NCBI GenBank assembly: GCA_945897805.1
Contig: CAMDFX010000001.1
Location: 372,001 to 436,000, forward strand
Direction: 5' to 3'
DNA length: 64,000 bases
DNA from: Chryseobacterium gleum
Lineage (GTDB): Bacteria > Bacteroidota > Bacteroidia > Flavobacteriales_D > Crocinitomicaceae
In this document: positions 33,997 through 43,118 of the stretch, one piece after another
Layout: every line of letters starts with the position of its first letter
Position numbering within the stretch: the stretch's first letter is position 1
Position numbers and translations under genes: made by a program
Notes under the pieces: generated by a model
Told to the model about the DNA's origin: nothing
Seen by the model: the letters and a program-made list of their open reading frames with translations, nothing else
The model's database searches: none

Positions 33997-34720
33997 TCTA
34001 TTTCCCCTTTACCTTCTCGTTCTAAATCGATCATTATCAACATAAAAAACGTTTGTAACCGACTATATTCACTTATTCAAAATCTCGTTTCCTTCATCAT
34101 CTACATCTTCAAGCATGCCATTCTAAAATCACCTTTTCTCTCACTTTCTCCACCACAAATAAAACCCAAATCCATTCCTTCGGCAAATACTTAGTCAATA
34201 GTAACTATTATTTCCTGATTAAACTACTAATTTATTTATTATCAATTTACTAACTAAATAACTAATTCATTTTATCTGCTTCTAAATCCTTATCGGCGCT
34301 ACAAAATCTTTCGATACTTTCCACTGAATTAGCTTCTGAAAAAGTCAAAGCGCAAATTTGCGTGCGCAATCAAATTATTGCTTCGTGTGCTTCATTTTAA
34401 AAAATTGCTTGTGGTACTGCTATCCTGGTTTGAAAGTGCGGTTTAGTACTCAGTTTAGAAAAAGCTTGGCATTTGGTGGTGGAATATCATTGACCAATGC
34501 ATTTTTGTCCAATCAAAAAACCGGTATAAAGCGCAAAAGCTGCTGAGAAGGAGGGAAGTGGATTGCACGTGAGATTTAGGATGCAGAGGAGCAAAAATGG
34601 ATTACATTGCAAAGAAAACAAAGACTTGCTTTCAATTCCAAAATTATAGAACTATTTAGAATTACTTTATAGTTGCTTAAAGCAATAAAACGCGTTTTTA
34701 AAGGAAACCAGTGTCTTCTT
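33997..34720. other. Gene-free region right of the cassettes
   Basis: No credible gene. From about 33990 to 34190 the plus strand is rich in C and T and poor in G (for example TTTCCCCTTTACCTTCTCG), the opposite skew of the stretch just left of it. From 34340 to 34560 there are short frames without family signs. I see no RNA gene or terminator. Confidence 0.4.
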
Positions 34721-36115
34721 TTAGAAAATCTTCCCCGGATTTAAAATCATTTTTGGATCAAAAACCAATTTGATATTTCGCATCAAATCCAATTGAACTT
34801 CATTGAAAGCCAATGGCATGTATTGTTTTTGAACCAGTCCAATTCCGTGTTCTCCAGAAATGGTGCCGCCCATCGCAATCACTTCTTTGAAAAGTTCTGA
34901 GATTGCGACTGAAAGTTGATTGTCCCAAAAATCATCTGATAAATCTCCTTTGATTATATTGACGTGCAAATTTCCATCGCCCGCATGGCCGTAGCAAACA
35001 GATTTAAAGCCGTATTTATTTCCAATTCTTTTTACTGCGGACAATAAATTAGGAAGCTCAAATCTTGGCACAACCGTATCTTCTTCCTTGTAAATAGAAT
35101 GAGATTTTACCGCTTCGCCAACTTTTCTGCGCAATTTCCAGAGTTGTTCTTTTTGTGATTGACTGTCGGCAAACAAAACTTCATCGGTTTCAAAATTTTC
35201 TAAAACCGTTAAAATTTTCTCACAATCAAGCATCAATTGATCTGCATCAAAACCATCGACTTCAATCAATAAATGCGCTTGATGATTGTCTTTCACTTCG
35301 ATGACGGTATCTGGTTCGTAAGGAAGTGTCCACAACAAAGCGTCTCTTTCCATAAATTCTATTCCGCTTGGCGTAATTCCTGCTTGAAAAATAGCAGCGA
35401 CAGCTTCACAGGCTTTTTGCGCGTCAAAAAATGGAACGAGCATCAATAAATCTGCCGTTGGATGCGGAATCAAACGCATCACAATTTTGGTTATAATCGC
35501 CAACGTTCCTTCACTTCCAACCATGAGTTGCGTCAAATTATATCCTGTAGCGTTTTTCAAAACATTTGCACCAGTCCAAATAATTTCCCCATTTGGCAGC
35601 ACGACTTGCAGATTTAACACATAATCTTTGGTCACGCCATATTTGACTGCTTTTGGTCCGCCAGAATTTTCAGAAACATTTCCGCCAATAAAACAACTTC
35701 CTTTGCTTGCTGGATCCGGCGGATAAAATAAACTTTTTTCTTTGACTGCATTTTGTAGAACTTGCGTAATAACCCCAGGTTCAGTAGTTACTTGATTATT
35801 TTTCTCATCAATTTCGATGATTTTATTGAATTTTTCCATCGAAAGGGCAATTCCTTTTTCAATCGGCAAAGAACCGCCACTAAGACCAGTTCGCGCGCCA
35901 GAAGGAGTGACGACAATTGAATGATCGAAACAATATTTCATGATGACTGAAACTTCTTCCACTGTTGCAGGTTTGAGCACCAAATCAGGCAAGAATTGTA
36001 AATCCTCCGTTTCATCATGTCCATATTCTAATCTGATTTCAGTGTCAGTAAAACACCTGTTTCCAAGTAATTCTTTGAAAAATGAAATGTCAGAAGTGTC
36101 AATTGTTTTGTACAT
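34721..36115 (-). CDS. FAD-linked oxidase, glycolate oxidase GlcD / D-lactate dehydrogenase type
   Basis: A 464-residue flavoprotein of the PCMH/VAO superfamily that oxidises a D-2-hydroxy acid. The FAD-binding domain (about 35-215) has VTPSGARTGLSGGSLPIEKG and CFIGGNVSENSGGPKAVKYG. The C-terminal cap domain ends in GHAGDGNLHVNI, then GGTISGEHGIGLVQKQYM and FDPKMILNPGKIF, typical of GlcD. Glycolate or D-lactate is the likely substrate; no GlcE or GlcF partner is near. The ATG at 36115 starts right before the domain; the frame stays open to 36190. Confidence 0.9.
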   Translation of the reverse strand: MYKTIDTSDISFFKELLGNRCFTDTEIRLEYGHDETEDLQFLPDLVLKPATVEEVSVIMKYCFDHSIVVTPSGARTGLSGGSLPIEKGIALSMEKFNKIIEIDEKNNQVTTEPGVITQVLQNAVKEKSLFYPPDPASKGSCFIGGNVSENSGGPKAVKYGVTKDYVLNLQVVLPNGEIIWTGANVLKNATGYNLTQLMVGSEGTLAIITKIVMRLIPHPTADLLMLVPFFDAQKACEAVAAIFQAGITPSGIEFMERDALLWTLPYEPDTVIEVKDNHQAHLLIEVDGFDADQLMLDCEKILTVLENFETDEVLFADSQSQKEQLWKLRRKVGEAVKSHSIYKEEDTVVPRFELPNLLSAVKRIGNKYGFKSVCYGHAGDGNLHVNIIKGDLSDDFWDNQLSVAISELFKEVIAMGGTISGEHGIGLVQKQYMPLAFNEVQLDLMRNIKLVFDPKMILNPGKIF

Positions 36116-36355
36116 CGAATGGTAATTTGATTTCAAAAGTACATTTTTGACGGAATAAAAATTGATTTTATTAGCTGAATTTATGCACAATTTTGGGTGA
36201 AACTAACTTCGATAAACTCGGTGTGAAAGTGCGCTGAGACTATTTTTTCGTCGAGAAAATTTAAATTTAGTAAATTATAGTTTTGAAATTCATATCCTGA
36301 AGTAACAAATCTTAAATCAAAGGTTTTAAAGTAAAATGGATTTTGAAGAAGATAG

Positions 36356-36432
36356 CCGTCCTAGTGATTGGACGGTTTTTGAAGCGCAATGAAAAGTGTA
36401 AACGAAAGAGATAGCGATAGCTCATCGACAGA
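36356..36432 (+). ncRNA. Putative structured RNA element (hairpin series)
   Basis: First stem: CCGTCC (36356-36361) with GGACGG (36370-36375) around TAGTGATT, followed by five T. Then GAAGCGCAATGAAAAGTG, a small GAG/CTC stem (GAGATAGCGATAGCTC), and CACTTTTTAG, where AAAAGTG pairs with CACTTTT. Two nested hairpins each followed by T suggest a folded RNA or a double terminator. No matching gene end lies upstream on the plus strand, so a small RNA is possible. Confidence 0.4.
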
Positions 36433-36508
36433 AGTCACTTTTTAGAAATTTTAAAAATGCTGTAGTTTACGGAAGCAAGTTCAATCACGGAGACTTGATT
36501 TTCTTTTG

Positions 36509-36540
36509 TTACTTTACTTTCATCAAGGAAAGAAAAGTAA
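36509..36540. repeat. 13-bp inverted repeat
   Basis: TTACTTTACTTTC (36509-36521) and GAAAGAAAAGTAA (36528-36540) pair with one mismatch around ATCAAG. Similar pyrimidine/purine hairpins are frequent in Bacteroidota intergenic DNA. Confidence 0.5.
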
Positions 36541-36690
36541 AAATCTGGGATGCGAAGACCATTTTAATATTTAAAGTAAATTTATAGTCAGCACCGGTGA
36601 GTTTAGCGAAGTAAAATAAATCCCACGATTTTGTCAAGCAACCTTAAAACATTATTTTTACAATAATTAATTTCATTATTCCATTGAATT

Positions 36691-37785
36691 ATGCAAATCA
36701 AAGAAGTAACATCCTTTTTGGAAAACATCGCACCACTATCAAGTCAAGCAAGTTATGACAACTGCGGATTGATTGTCGGAGATTCGGCGCAAGAAATAAC
36801 GGGAATTTTGGTTTGTTTGGATTGCACCGAAGAGATTTTAGAGGAAGCAATTGAATTAGGTGCCAACTTAATTATTGCGCATCATCCGATTGTTTTCAAA
36901 GGTTTAAAAAAGTTTAACGGCAAAAATTATGTTGAAAGAACGGTGATCAAAGCCATTAAAAACGACTTGGCAATTTATGCAATTCATACCAATTTAGACC
37001 ATTCCATTCAGGGTGTAAATGCGGAAATTGCCCGCAGATTAGAAATTGATAATCCTCGAATTTTGCTCCCAAACGAAGGCGTTTTGAGTAAACTGGCTGT
37101 TTTTTGTCCTAAAGATTACGTTTCTGTAATTGAAAAAGCACTTTTTGATGCGGGCGCAGGAAAGATTGGCCATTATGCTGAATGTGATTTCGTGCAGGAG
37201 GGAATTGGTGCTTTTAAGCCAACGGAAGGCGCCAATCCTTTTGAGGGAAAAATTGGTATGCGTTCATTGAGCGAAGAATCTAAAATTGAAGTCTTGGTTT
37301 CAAATCATATTTTGACAAAAGTGATTTTTGCCATGAGAGAGGTGCATCCTTATGAGGAAGTGGCGTATGATTTAATTCCTTTGAGCAATGTGAATCAAAC
37401 GGAGGGCAGCGGAATGATTGGTGAATTGAAAAATCCGATGGATGCAATGACTTTTTTGGCGAAATTGAAACAAACATTTCATTGCGGATGCATTCGCCAT
37501 ACCGACCTTTTAGACAGGAAAATTAGACGCGTTGCCTTTTGTGGAGGATCAGGAAGTTTTCTCCTGCCACAAGCGATTCAACAAAAAGCCGATATTTTTA
37601 TTACAGGTGATTATAAATATCACGATTTTTTTGACCCTGAAAATCAATTAATTATCGCGGATATTGGACATTATGAAAGCGAACAATTCACAACAAATTT
37701 AATTGTCGATGTTTTGACCAAAAATTTTGCTAAATTTGCGGTTCATAATACAAGGATCAATACAAATCCTATTAATTATTTTTAG
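36691..37785 (+). CDS. Nif3-like dinuclear metal-centre protein (YqfO/YbgI family)
   Basis: A 364-residue protein, the long form of the family with a PII-like domain inserted between the two Nif3 halves. Metal ligands are His residues in IIAHHPIVFKG and AIHTNLDH, and the distal DIGHYESEQF; start motif SSQASYDNCGLIVGD. The insert (about residues 130-235) has VFCPKDYVSVIEKALFDAGA and HPYEEVAYDLIPL. Nif3 proteins may have GTP cyclohydrolase I type 2-like or phosphatase activity; this is disputed. It sits 3 bases upstream of the zinc-ribbon gene, a partnership conserved in many bacteria. Confidence 0.9.
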   Translation: MQIKEVTSFLENIAPLSSQASYDNCGLIVGDSAQEITGILVCLDCTEEILEEAIELGANLIIAHHPIVFKGLKKFNGKNYVERTVIKAIKNDLAIYAIHTNLDHSIQGVNAEIARRLEIDNPRILLPNEGVLSKLAVFCPKDYVSVIEKALFDAGAGKIGHYAECDFVQEGIGAFKPTEGANPFEGKIGMRSLSEESKIEVLVSNHILTKVIFAMREVHPYEEVAYDLIPLSNVNQTEGSGMIGELKNPMDAMTFLAKLKQTFHCGCIRHTDLLDRKIRRVAFCGGSGSFLLPQAIQQKADIFITGDYKYHDFFDPENQLIIADIGHYESEQFTTNLIVDVLTKNFAKFAVHNTRINTNPINYF

Positions 37786-37788
37786 CAC

Positions 37789-38535
37789 ATGGCTGGAGCA
37801 GCGACTAAAAAAGAAGTATCAGTGGCGGAGAGATTAGACGCCCTTTTTGAATTACAGAAAATTGATTCTGAAATTGATAGAATCCGAACAATCAGAGGTG
37901 AATTGCCTTTGGAAGTGCAAGATTTGGAAGACGAATTGATTGGATTGGAGACTCGTTTAAAGAAATTACAAGACGAAATCAAAGATTTAGATCAAGAGGC
38001 TGCAGATCGTAAAAATGCAATGAAGGATTCAGAAGCAGCGATTTTAAAATATAAAGAGCAACAAAATAACGTTAGAAATAACCGTGAATTTGAGTCTTTA
38101 GACAAAGAAATTGAGTTTCAAACATTGGAAATCAAATTGCATGAAAAACGTATCAAAGAATCAAAATTTGGTATGTCAGGCAAGAAAGAAGTGATGGAAG
38201 AGGCAAAAACTCGTTTGGATTTACGCAGAGGTGATTTAGCGGCTAAAAAAGCAGAGCTAGACGAAATTGTGAGCGAAACGCAAAAAGAGGAAGATGCATT
38301 GTCAACAAAATCTGACAAAGCAAAAACTTTGATTGATGAGCGTTTGGTTATTGCATACAACCGTTTGAGAGAAAATGCAAAAAATGGTTTGGCAGTAGTT
38401 CCTGTTGACCGTGATTCTTGCGGTGGATGTTTCAATAAAATCCCGCCACAACGTCAATTAGACATTCAAACAAAAAGAAAAGTGATCGTTTGCGAACACT
38501 GTGGAAGAATTTTAGTTCCTACACAAGAAGCTTAA
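37789..38535 (+). CDS. Coiled-coil C4-type zinc-ribbon protein
   Basis: A 248-residue protein. Residues 1-185 form long coiled coils rich in Lys and Glu (LEDELIGLETRLKKLQDEIK). The C-terminus has a C4 zinc ribbon: CGGCFNKIPPQ and, 22 residues later, CEHCGRIL. This is the bacterial family (CT398-like) that is often encoded next to nif3. It may act as a scaffold with the RNA or nucleotide metabolism role of Nif3 unclear. A perfect hairpin terminator follows. Confidence 0.88.
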   Translation: MAGAATKKEVSVAERLDALFELQKIDSEIDRIRTIRGELPLEVQDLEDELIGLETRLKKLQDEIKDLDQEAADRKNAMKDSEAAILKYKEQQNNVRNNREFESLDKEIEFQTLEIKLHEKRIKESKFGMSGKKEVMEEAKTRLDLRRGDLAAKKAELDEIVSETQKEEDALSTKSDKAKTLIDERLVIAYNRLRENAKNGLAVVPVDRDSCGGCFNKIPPQRQLDIQTKRKVIVCEHCGRILVPTQEA

Positions 38536-38556
38536 TCTTTTTGTTCAAAATAATTT

Positions 38557-38583
38557 AAAGTCACTTTCGGGTGACTTTTTTTA
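38557..38583 (+). terminator. Terminator after the zinc-ribbon gene
   Basis: AAAGTCAC (38557-38564) and GTGACTTT (38571-38578) form a perfect stem with loop TTTCGG and a T run. Confidence 0.9.
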
Positions 38584-38653
38584 TGCTGAATAATTTTTAA
38601 ATTTAATACCAGTCACCAATTCATTTTAGTCCAATCAAAAACCATTATAATGC

Positions 38654-38719
38654 CGATATAGTTTGAAAATAGTCCAGTTCATTGGACTATATTGAAAACA
38701 TAATCGGTATAGTTTGAAA
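38654..38719. repeat. Inverted repeat flanked by direct repeats upstream of the CoA-binding gene
   Basis: Direct repeats CGATATAGTTTGAAA (38654-38668) and CGGTATAGTTTGAAA (38705-38719) differ at one base and are 51 bases apart. Between them is a perfect palindrome ATAGTCCA-GTTCAT-TGGACTAT (38669-38690). The set ends 23 bases before the ATG of the CoA-binding gene. It could be an operator array or a folded 5' leader. Confidence 0.6.
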
Positions 38720-38742
38720 TTTCAGAAACAAAAAACCAATTT

Positions 38743-39102
38743 ATGAAACCAACTTTAGTCATCGGAGCAAACAATCGACCAGAAAAATACGCTTACAAAG
38801 CAGTCAAAAGTTTACTGAATCATGGTCATTCGGTGGTTGCTTTTGGTAGAATGAAATCTCAAATTGATGAGGTTGTAATTGAAAATGAATGGAATCCAAA
38901 TTGGAAAGTGGACACAGTTACATTGTATCTCAATCCGCAAAATCAGGTAGAATATTACCAAAAAATCATTGATTTGAAACCAAAACGCGTCATTTTTAAT
39001 CCCGGAACGGAAAACGAAGTTTTTCAAGAAATGCTTGAATCTAAAGGTATTTCAACTGAAATTGCTTGCACCTTGGTGTTATTGTCAATCAACGAATATT
39101 GA
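38743..39102 (+). CDS. CoA-binding domain protein (small YccU-like)
   Basis: A 119-residue Rossmann-type protein of the CoA_binding_2 family. It starts TLVIGANNRPEKYAYKAVKS, which is the glycine-loop and first helix, and has HSVVAFGRMKSQIDE and PKRVIFNPGTENEVFQEML. Family members bind CoA or a nucleotide; a reaction is not known. Length is normal. It is a single gene. Confidence 0.85.
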   Translation: MKPTLVIGANNRPEKYAYKAVKSLLNHGHSVVAFGRMKSQIDEVVIENEWNPNWKVDTVTLYLNPQNQVEYYQKIIDLKPKRVIFNPGTENEVFQEMLESKGISTEIACTLVLLSINEY

Positions 39103-39171
39103 AGATTATATTTAACAAAAAACTAGCTAAATAAATCTATTTTTTTAGTCGTTAAACCGCCGATGAATGCT

Positions 39172-39180
39172 TAATTTTGC
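39172..39180 (+). promoter_or_regulatory. Promoter -7 box for the cytochrome c synthase gene
   Basis: TAATTTTGC fully matches TAnnTTTGC, 25 bases before the ATG at 39206. It supports that ATG over the in-frame start at 39167, which lies upstream of the promoter. Confidence 0.55.
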
Positions 39181-39205
39181 ATCCACGAAGAAAATAATTT
39201 TTTAT

Positions 39206-42200
39206 ATGGAAAAATTTTCAAAAGCGCTTTTTTCTATGCGCATGATGGCTTTAGCAATGCTGGTCTTTTTATTGGCCATCGGAGCAGCCACAATGATCGA
39301 ATCAATCTACGATATTCAGACTGCCAAAATAATGATTTACAACGCTTTTTGGTTTGAATGTTTGTTGATTTATTTGACAATTAATTTGATTGCAAATATT
39401 GTCAGATACCGCATGTTTCGCAGAGAGAAAATTGCGACTTTGACTTTTCACTTGTCTTTTATCATCATCATTATTGGAGCGGGAATTACCCGTTTTTTTA
39501 GTTTTGAAGGCATGATGATTATCACCGAAGGAGAATCTTCAAATATCATTTTAGCTGCCGATCCGCATTTGTGGTTTAGAATTGATGACAACAATAAAAT
39601 GCAGGCTTCTCATTCCGAGAAAATGTTCATGAGCGAGCAAACAAACAATTATTTCAGTTTAGAGAAAGAAATTCCAAGTCGAAAGTCAACAGTTACAATT
39701 GAATATGTTGATTTCAAAAAGAAACAAGTTGATTCATTGTTGATCAGCGACTCGATTAAATCTGGCGTTTTAGATATTGTAACTGGCGGAATGAATTCGA
39801 CTTTTGTTGGTCCACAAGGATTTGTAATGGTCGGCGATGTAGCACTTTCTTATGACAAAAAAGATGCGATGCCAGGAATATCAATTACCAGAAAGAACAA
39901 TCAATTGATGATTGAAACAAAAGTTCCTGTGCGTTATTTGCCGATGTCGCAAATGAAAGTTTTTCGTCAATCTGGTCTGACACCTCCAGATTCTTTGTAC
40001 ACAGAAATTCCAACAGATTCGATGGTTCCATTTTTATCAACGACACTTTACCAAGTAAATGGCGAGCAATTTGTTTTCAAAAGAGAAATTCCGCACGCGA
40101 AAATGGTGAAAATGAGTTCTGGAAAGAAAAAAGTGGGTGTCGATATTTTGACAGTGAAAATTACCGATGGAAATAAATCAAAAGTGGTTGAGTTAGAAGG
40201 CGGTTTTGGTCAATTACCGACAAAACACATGTTCACTTTCAACGGTTTGACTTACCAAATGCAATATGGTTCGACCATGTTTGAATTGCCTTTTTTCATT
40301 TTGTGCAGAAAATTCACGCTTGATCAATATCCAGGTTCTGATGTTGCTTCTTCTTTTTCAAGTGATGTAACGATTCAGGATGAAAAAAATCAGTACACGA
40401 GAGATCAGCGCATTTTCATGAATAATGTAATGGATTACAACGGATTTAGATTTTTCCAATCTGCCTACGATTTAGATGATCCAAAAACGCCACAAAACGA
40501 GGAAGGAACGCGTTTGAGTGTCAATCAAGATTGGTTGGGAACGAACGTAACTTACTTGGGATATTTATTGATGGCGATTGGAATGGTACTTTCGATTTTT
40601 GCACGCAATGGAAGATTCAAAGAATTGCAAGAAAAAATCAAAAAGTCGAGATTGAGAAGAGAATCAGCTTTGATGATTTTATTGTTGGTTTCAATGTCAT
40701 TTTTCAACAATGGATTTGCACAAGAAGCGCACAACCATGAAGACCATGCAGGACACAATCATGCCAATGAAAAGAAAATTGTTCCGCAAAAGCCAATTTT
40801 TAGAATCGCGTCAGATGAACATTCTAAAGAATTAGCTTCACTATTGGTGCAAGATTTTAAAGGGAGAATCATTCCTTTTCAAACGATGTGTAATGAATTA
40901 TTGTCGAAAGTTCACGGTTCAAAATCGTATAACGGCAAAAATTCAGTACAGACAGTAATGAGTATGCACATGTATCCTGATCATTGGCTTTCAGAAAAAA
41001 TAATTTCGGTACCAAGTGCAGTGAGAGAGGAATTGAAATTGTCTTCTTATGCCAGTTTTAAGGACATGATTGATGCAAATGGTGAAATTAAATTCATTGA
41101 TAAATACAATGCAGCGCATAGAAAATTGGAGTCGAAAAGAAATGAATTTGAAAAGAAAATCATCAAATTGGTAGAAAAACATCAAGTTTTAAATTCGATT
41201 TTCAGCTGGCAGTACATGAAATTGATTCCCTTGAAAAACGATGCAAACAATAATTGGTATGTGCCGTTGAGCATGGATTTGATGCAAAAAGATTCCCTTT
41301 CGTCTTCTTTTGCTTTGCAATATTTATCAGCCTTGGACGAAGGATGCAAAACAAATTCTTACGGCACTGCGATTGACAAATTGAACGCTTTGAAGAAATT
41401 TCAACGTTTAGTAGGAGGTAAGTTTACACCTTCAGAAACGCATGTGAAATGGGAAATTCGTTACAACAATATGAATATTTTCAAAAATGCCATGAACAGT
41501 TACATTTTAATTGGATTGGTTTTGTTGATTATCTTTTTCATTCGAATTTTCATAAAACCTACACCAAAATCAGAGAAAAAATTCAAAAGAATTTCGATAC
41601 CATTTGTAGTATTGATTTCAATCATTTTTCTCTACCACGGAGCAGGATTAGGAATGCGTTGGTATATTTCTGGTCATGCGCCTTGGAGTAACGGTTATGA
41701 AGCAGTAATTTTCATTGCATGGGTAACGATGATTGCAGGATTTATCTTTTCGAAAAAGAATCCAGTAGTTTTAGCGGGAACAGCAATTTTAGCCTTTTTC
41801 ATGATTTTCGTGAGCGAAATGAGCTTGTTAGATCCGGAAATCACGCCACTTCAACCTGTTCTGAAATCCTATTGGTTGATGATTCATGTCGCCATCATTA
41901 CTGGAAGTTACGGATTCCTCGGTTTAGGTGCTATTTTAGGATTCTTCAATCAGTTTTTATATGTTTTCAGAAATAAAATCAATGGCAAAAGAATTTCAGC
42001 GCACATTGGCGAAATCACTTATATTTCGGAGCTAACAATTACCATCGGCTTGTTTATGTTGACCATAGGAACATTTTTAGGTGGAATTTGGGCAAATGAA
42101 TCTTGGGGAAGATATTGGGGCTGGGATCCAAAAGAAACTTGGGCTTTAGTCTCAGTTTTGGTGTACGCCGTTATTTTACACTTGAGATATATTCCGCAAC

Positions 42201-42631
42201 TTTCAAATAAATTCATTTTCAATTTGGTGAGTTTTTGGGGCTATACCTCCATTTTATTTACATTTTTCGGGGTAAATTTCTATTTGACAGGTTTACATTC
42301 TTACGCGAGTGATGAAGGTTTAGCAGAAGTTCCGAAATGGATTTTTTGGACCATTTTTGGATTCTATGTCTTTACTGAATTTGCAGCATTTCGCTACCAG
42401 ATTTATAAATCTCAAACTGGAAAATTACCCATCCAACATTTCATCAAAAAGTTAATCATTTCGTTGGCTATTTTGTGGATTGTTTGTGTTTTACAATTAA
42501 TTTTCATCAAACAAAGTTTTGATTTAAATGTAATTTACACGTACTTTGAACTCACAGGCTGCTTTGCTTTGATCATTGGAACGATGGCCGTTTTGAATGC
42601 GATAAGAAAAAAAACAACCGTTGAATTATAG
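39206..42631 (+). CDS. Fused ResB-CcsA cytochrome c biogenesis protein (system II)
   Basis: A 1141-residue membrane protein that carries heme across the membrane and attaches it to apocytochrome c. The ResB half is at the N-terminus (helices at about 12-35, 48-70 and 80-100; a periplasmic domain to about 455; helix LGYLLMAIGMVLSIFA). The middle has a hydrophobic segment and a His-rich stretch (HNHEDHAGHNHAN). The CcsA half (about 760-1141) has eight or so helices with the heme-handling WWD-type motif WGRYWGWDPKETWALVSVLV and conserved His. This single-chain form is usual in Bacteroidota. It is followed 4 bases later by glutathione peroxidase. Confidence 0.93.
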   Translation: MEKFSKALFSMRMMALAMLVFLLAIGAATMIESIYDIQTAKIMIYNAFWFECLLIYLTINLIANIVRYRMFRREKIATLTFHLSFIIIIIGAGITRFFSFEGMMIITEGESSNIILAADPHLWFRIDDNNKMQASHSEKMFMSEQTNNYFSLEKEIPSRKSTVTIEYVDFKKKQVDSLLISDSIKSGVLDIVTGGMNSTFVGPQGFVMVGDVALSYDKKDAMPGISITRKNNQLMIETKVPVRYLPMSQMKVFRQSGLTPPDSLYTEIPTDSMVPFLSTTLYQVNGEQFVFKREIPHAKMVKMSSGKKKVGVDILTVKITDGNKSKVVELEGGFGQLPTKHMFTFNGLTYQMQYGSTMFELPFFILCRKFTLDQYPGSDVASSFSSDVTIQDEKNQYTRDQRIFMNNVMDYNGFRFFQSAYDLDDPKTPQNEEGTRLSVNQDWLGTNVTYLGYLLMAIGMVLSIFARNGRFKELQEKIKKSRLRRESALMILLLVSMSFFNNGFAQEAHNHEDHAGHNHANEKKIVPQKPIFRIASDEHSKELASLLVQDFKGRIIPFQTMCNELLSKVHGSKSYNGKNSVQTVMSMHMYPDHWLSEKIISVPSAVREELKLSSYASFKDMIDANGEIKFIDKYNAAHRKLESKRNEFEKKIIKLVEKHQVLNSIFSWQYMKLIPLKNDANNNWYVPLSMDLMQKDSLSSSFALQYLSALDEGCKTNSYGTAIDKLNALKKFQRLVGGKFTPSETHVKWEIRYNNMNIFKNAMNSYILIGLVLLIIFFIRIFIKPTPKSEKKFKRISIPFVVLISIIFLYHGAGLGMRWYISGHAPWSNGYEAVIFIAWVTMIAGFIFSKKNPVVLAGTAILAFFMIFVSEMSLLDPEITPLQPVLKSYWLMIHVAIITGSYGFLGLGAILGFFNQFLYVFRNKINGKRISAHIGEITYISELTITIGLFMLTIGTFLGGIWANESWGRYWGWDPKETWALVSVLVYAVILHLRYIPQLSNKFIFNLVSFWGYTSILFTFFGVNFYLTGLHSYASDEGLAEVPKWIFWTIFGFYVFTEFAAFRYQIYKSQTGKLPIQHFIKKLIISLAILWIVCVLQLIFIKQSFDLNVIYTYFELTGCFALIIGTMAVLNAIRKKTTVEL

Positions 42632-42635
42632 AAAG

Positions 42636-43103
42636 ATGAATATATACAGTTTTGAAATTTTTGATATTTCTGGAAAATCTTTTGATTGGGAAACTGTCAA
42701 AGGAAAGAAAATTATGGTGGTGAATGTTGCATCTAAATGCGGTTTAACTCCTCAATATGTTGAATTGGAGGAATTGTATCAAAAATACCAAAACCAAGGA
42801 TTCACAATTTTAGGTTTTCCAGCCAATAATTTTGGTGCACAAGAACCTGGAACAAACAATGAAATTGCTGCTTTTTGCGAAGCTAATTATGGCGTAAGTT
42901 TTCAGATGATGTCTAAAATTTCCGTTCTTGGTGCTGATCAACATCCATTGTATAAATGGTTAACGGATGAAACAAGCGAATCTGTTTCGTGGAACTTTCA
43001 GAAATTTTTGGTCGATGAAAATGGAGATGTTGTGGAAAGTATTCCGCCAACCGTTTTACCAAATGACGAAGCGATTTTGAATTGGATTGAGACCAAACGT
43101 TAA
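42636..43103 (+). CDS. Glutathione peroxidase-family thiol peroxidase
   Basis: A 155-residue peroxidase. The catalytic Cys35 lies in VVNVASKCGLTPQYVELEEL; FPANNFGAQEPG gives the family's second motif with the conserved Gln, and the Trp is in VSWNFQKFLVDENG. It uses Cys rather than selenocysteine and probably draws electrons from thioredoxin. The ATG at 42636 begins 4 bases after the cytochrome c synthase gene, and BshB1 follows at 43119, so the three may be one transcript joining thiol redox functions. Confidence 0.92.
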   Translation: MNIYSFEIFDISGKSFDWETVKGKKIMVVNVASKCGLTPQYVELEELYQKYQNQGFTILGFPANNFGAQEPGTNNEIAAFCEANYGVSFQMMSKISVLGADQHPLYKWLTDETSESVSWNFQKFLVDENGDVVESIPPTVLPNDEAILNWIETKR

Positions 43104-43118
43104 ATTAAATTTCAGACC

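Larger units (their letters stand above)
36116..36690. other. Intergenic region with structured elements
   Basis: About 575 bases without a gene between the divergent oxidase and Nif3 genes. It holds the hairpin series at 36356-36432 and the inverted repeat at 36509-36540, listed separately. Nothing else was recognised. Confidence 0.5.
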
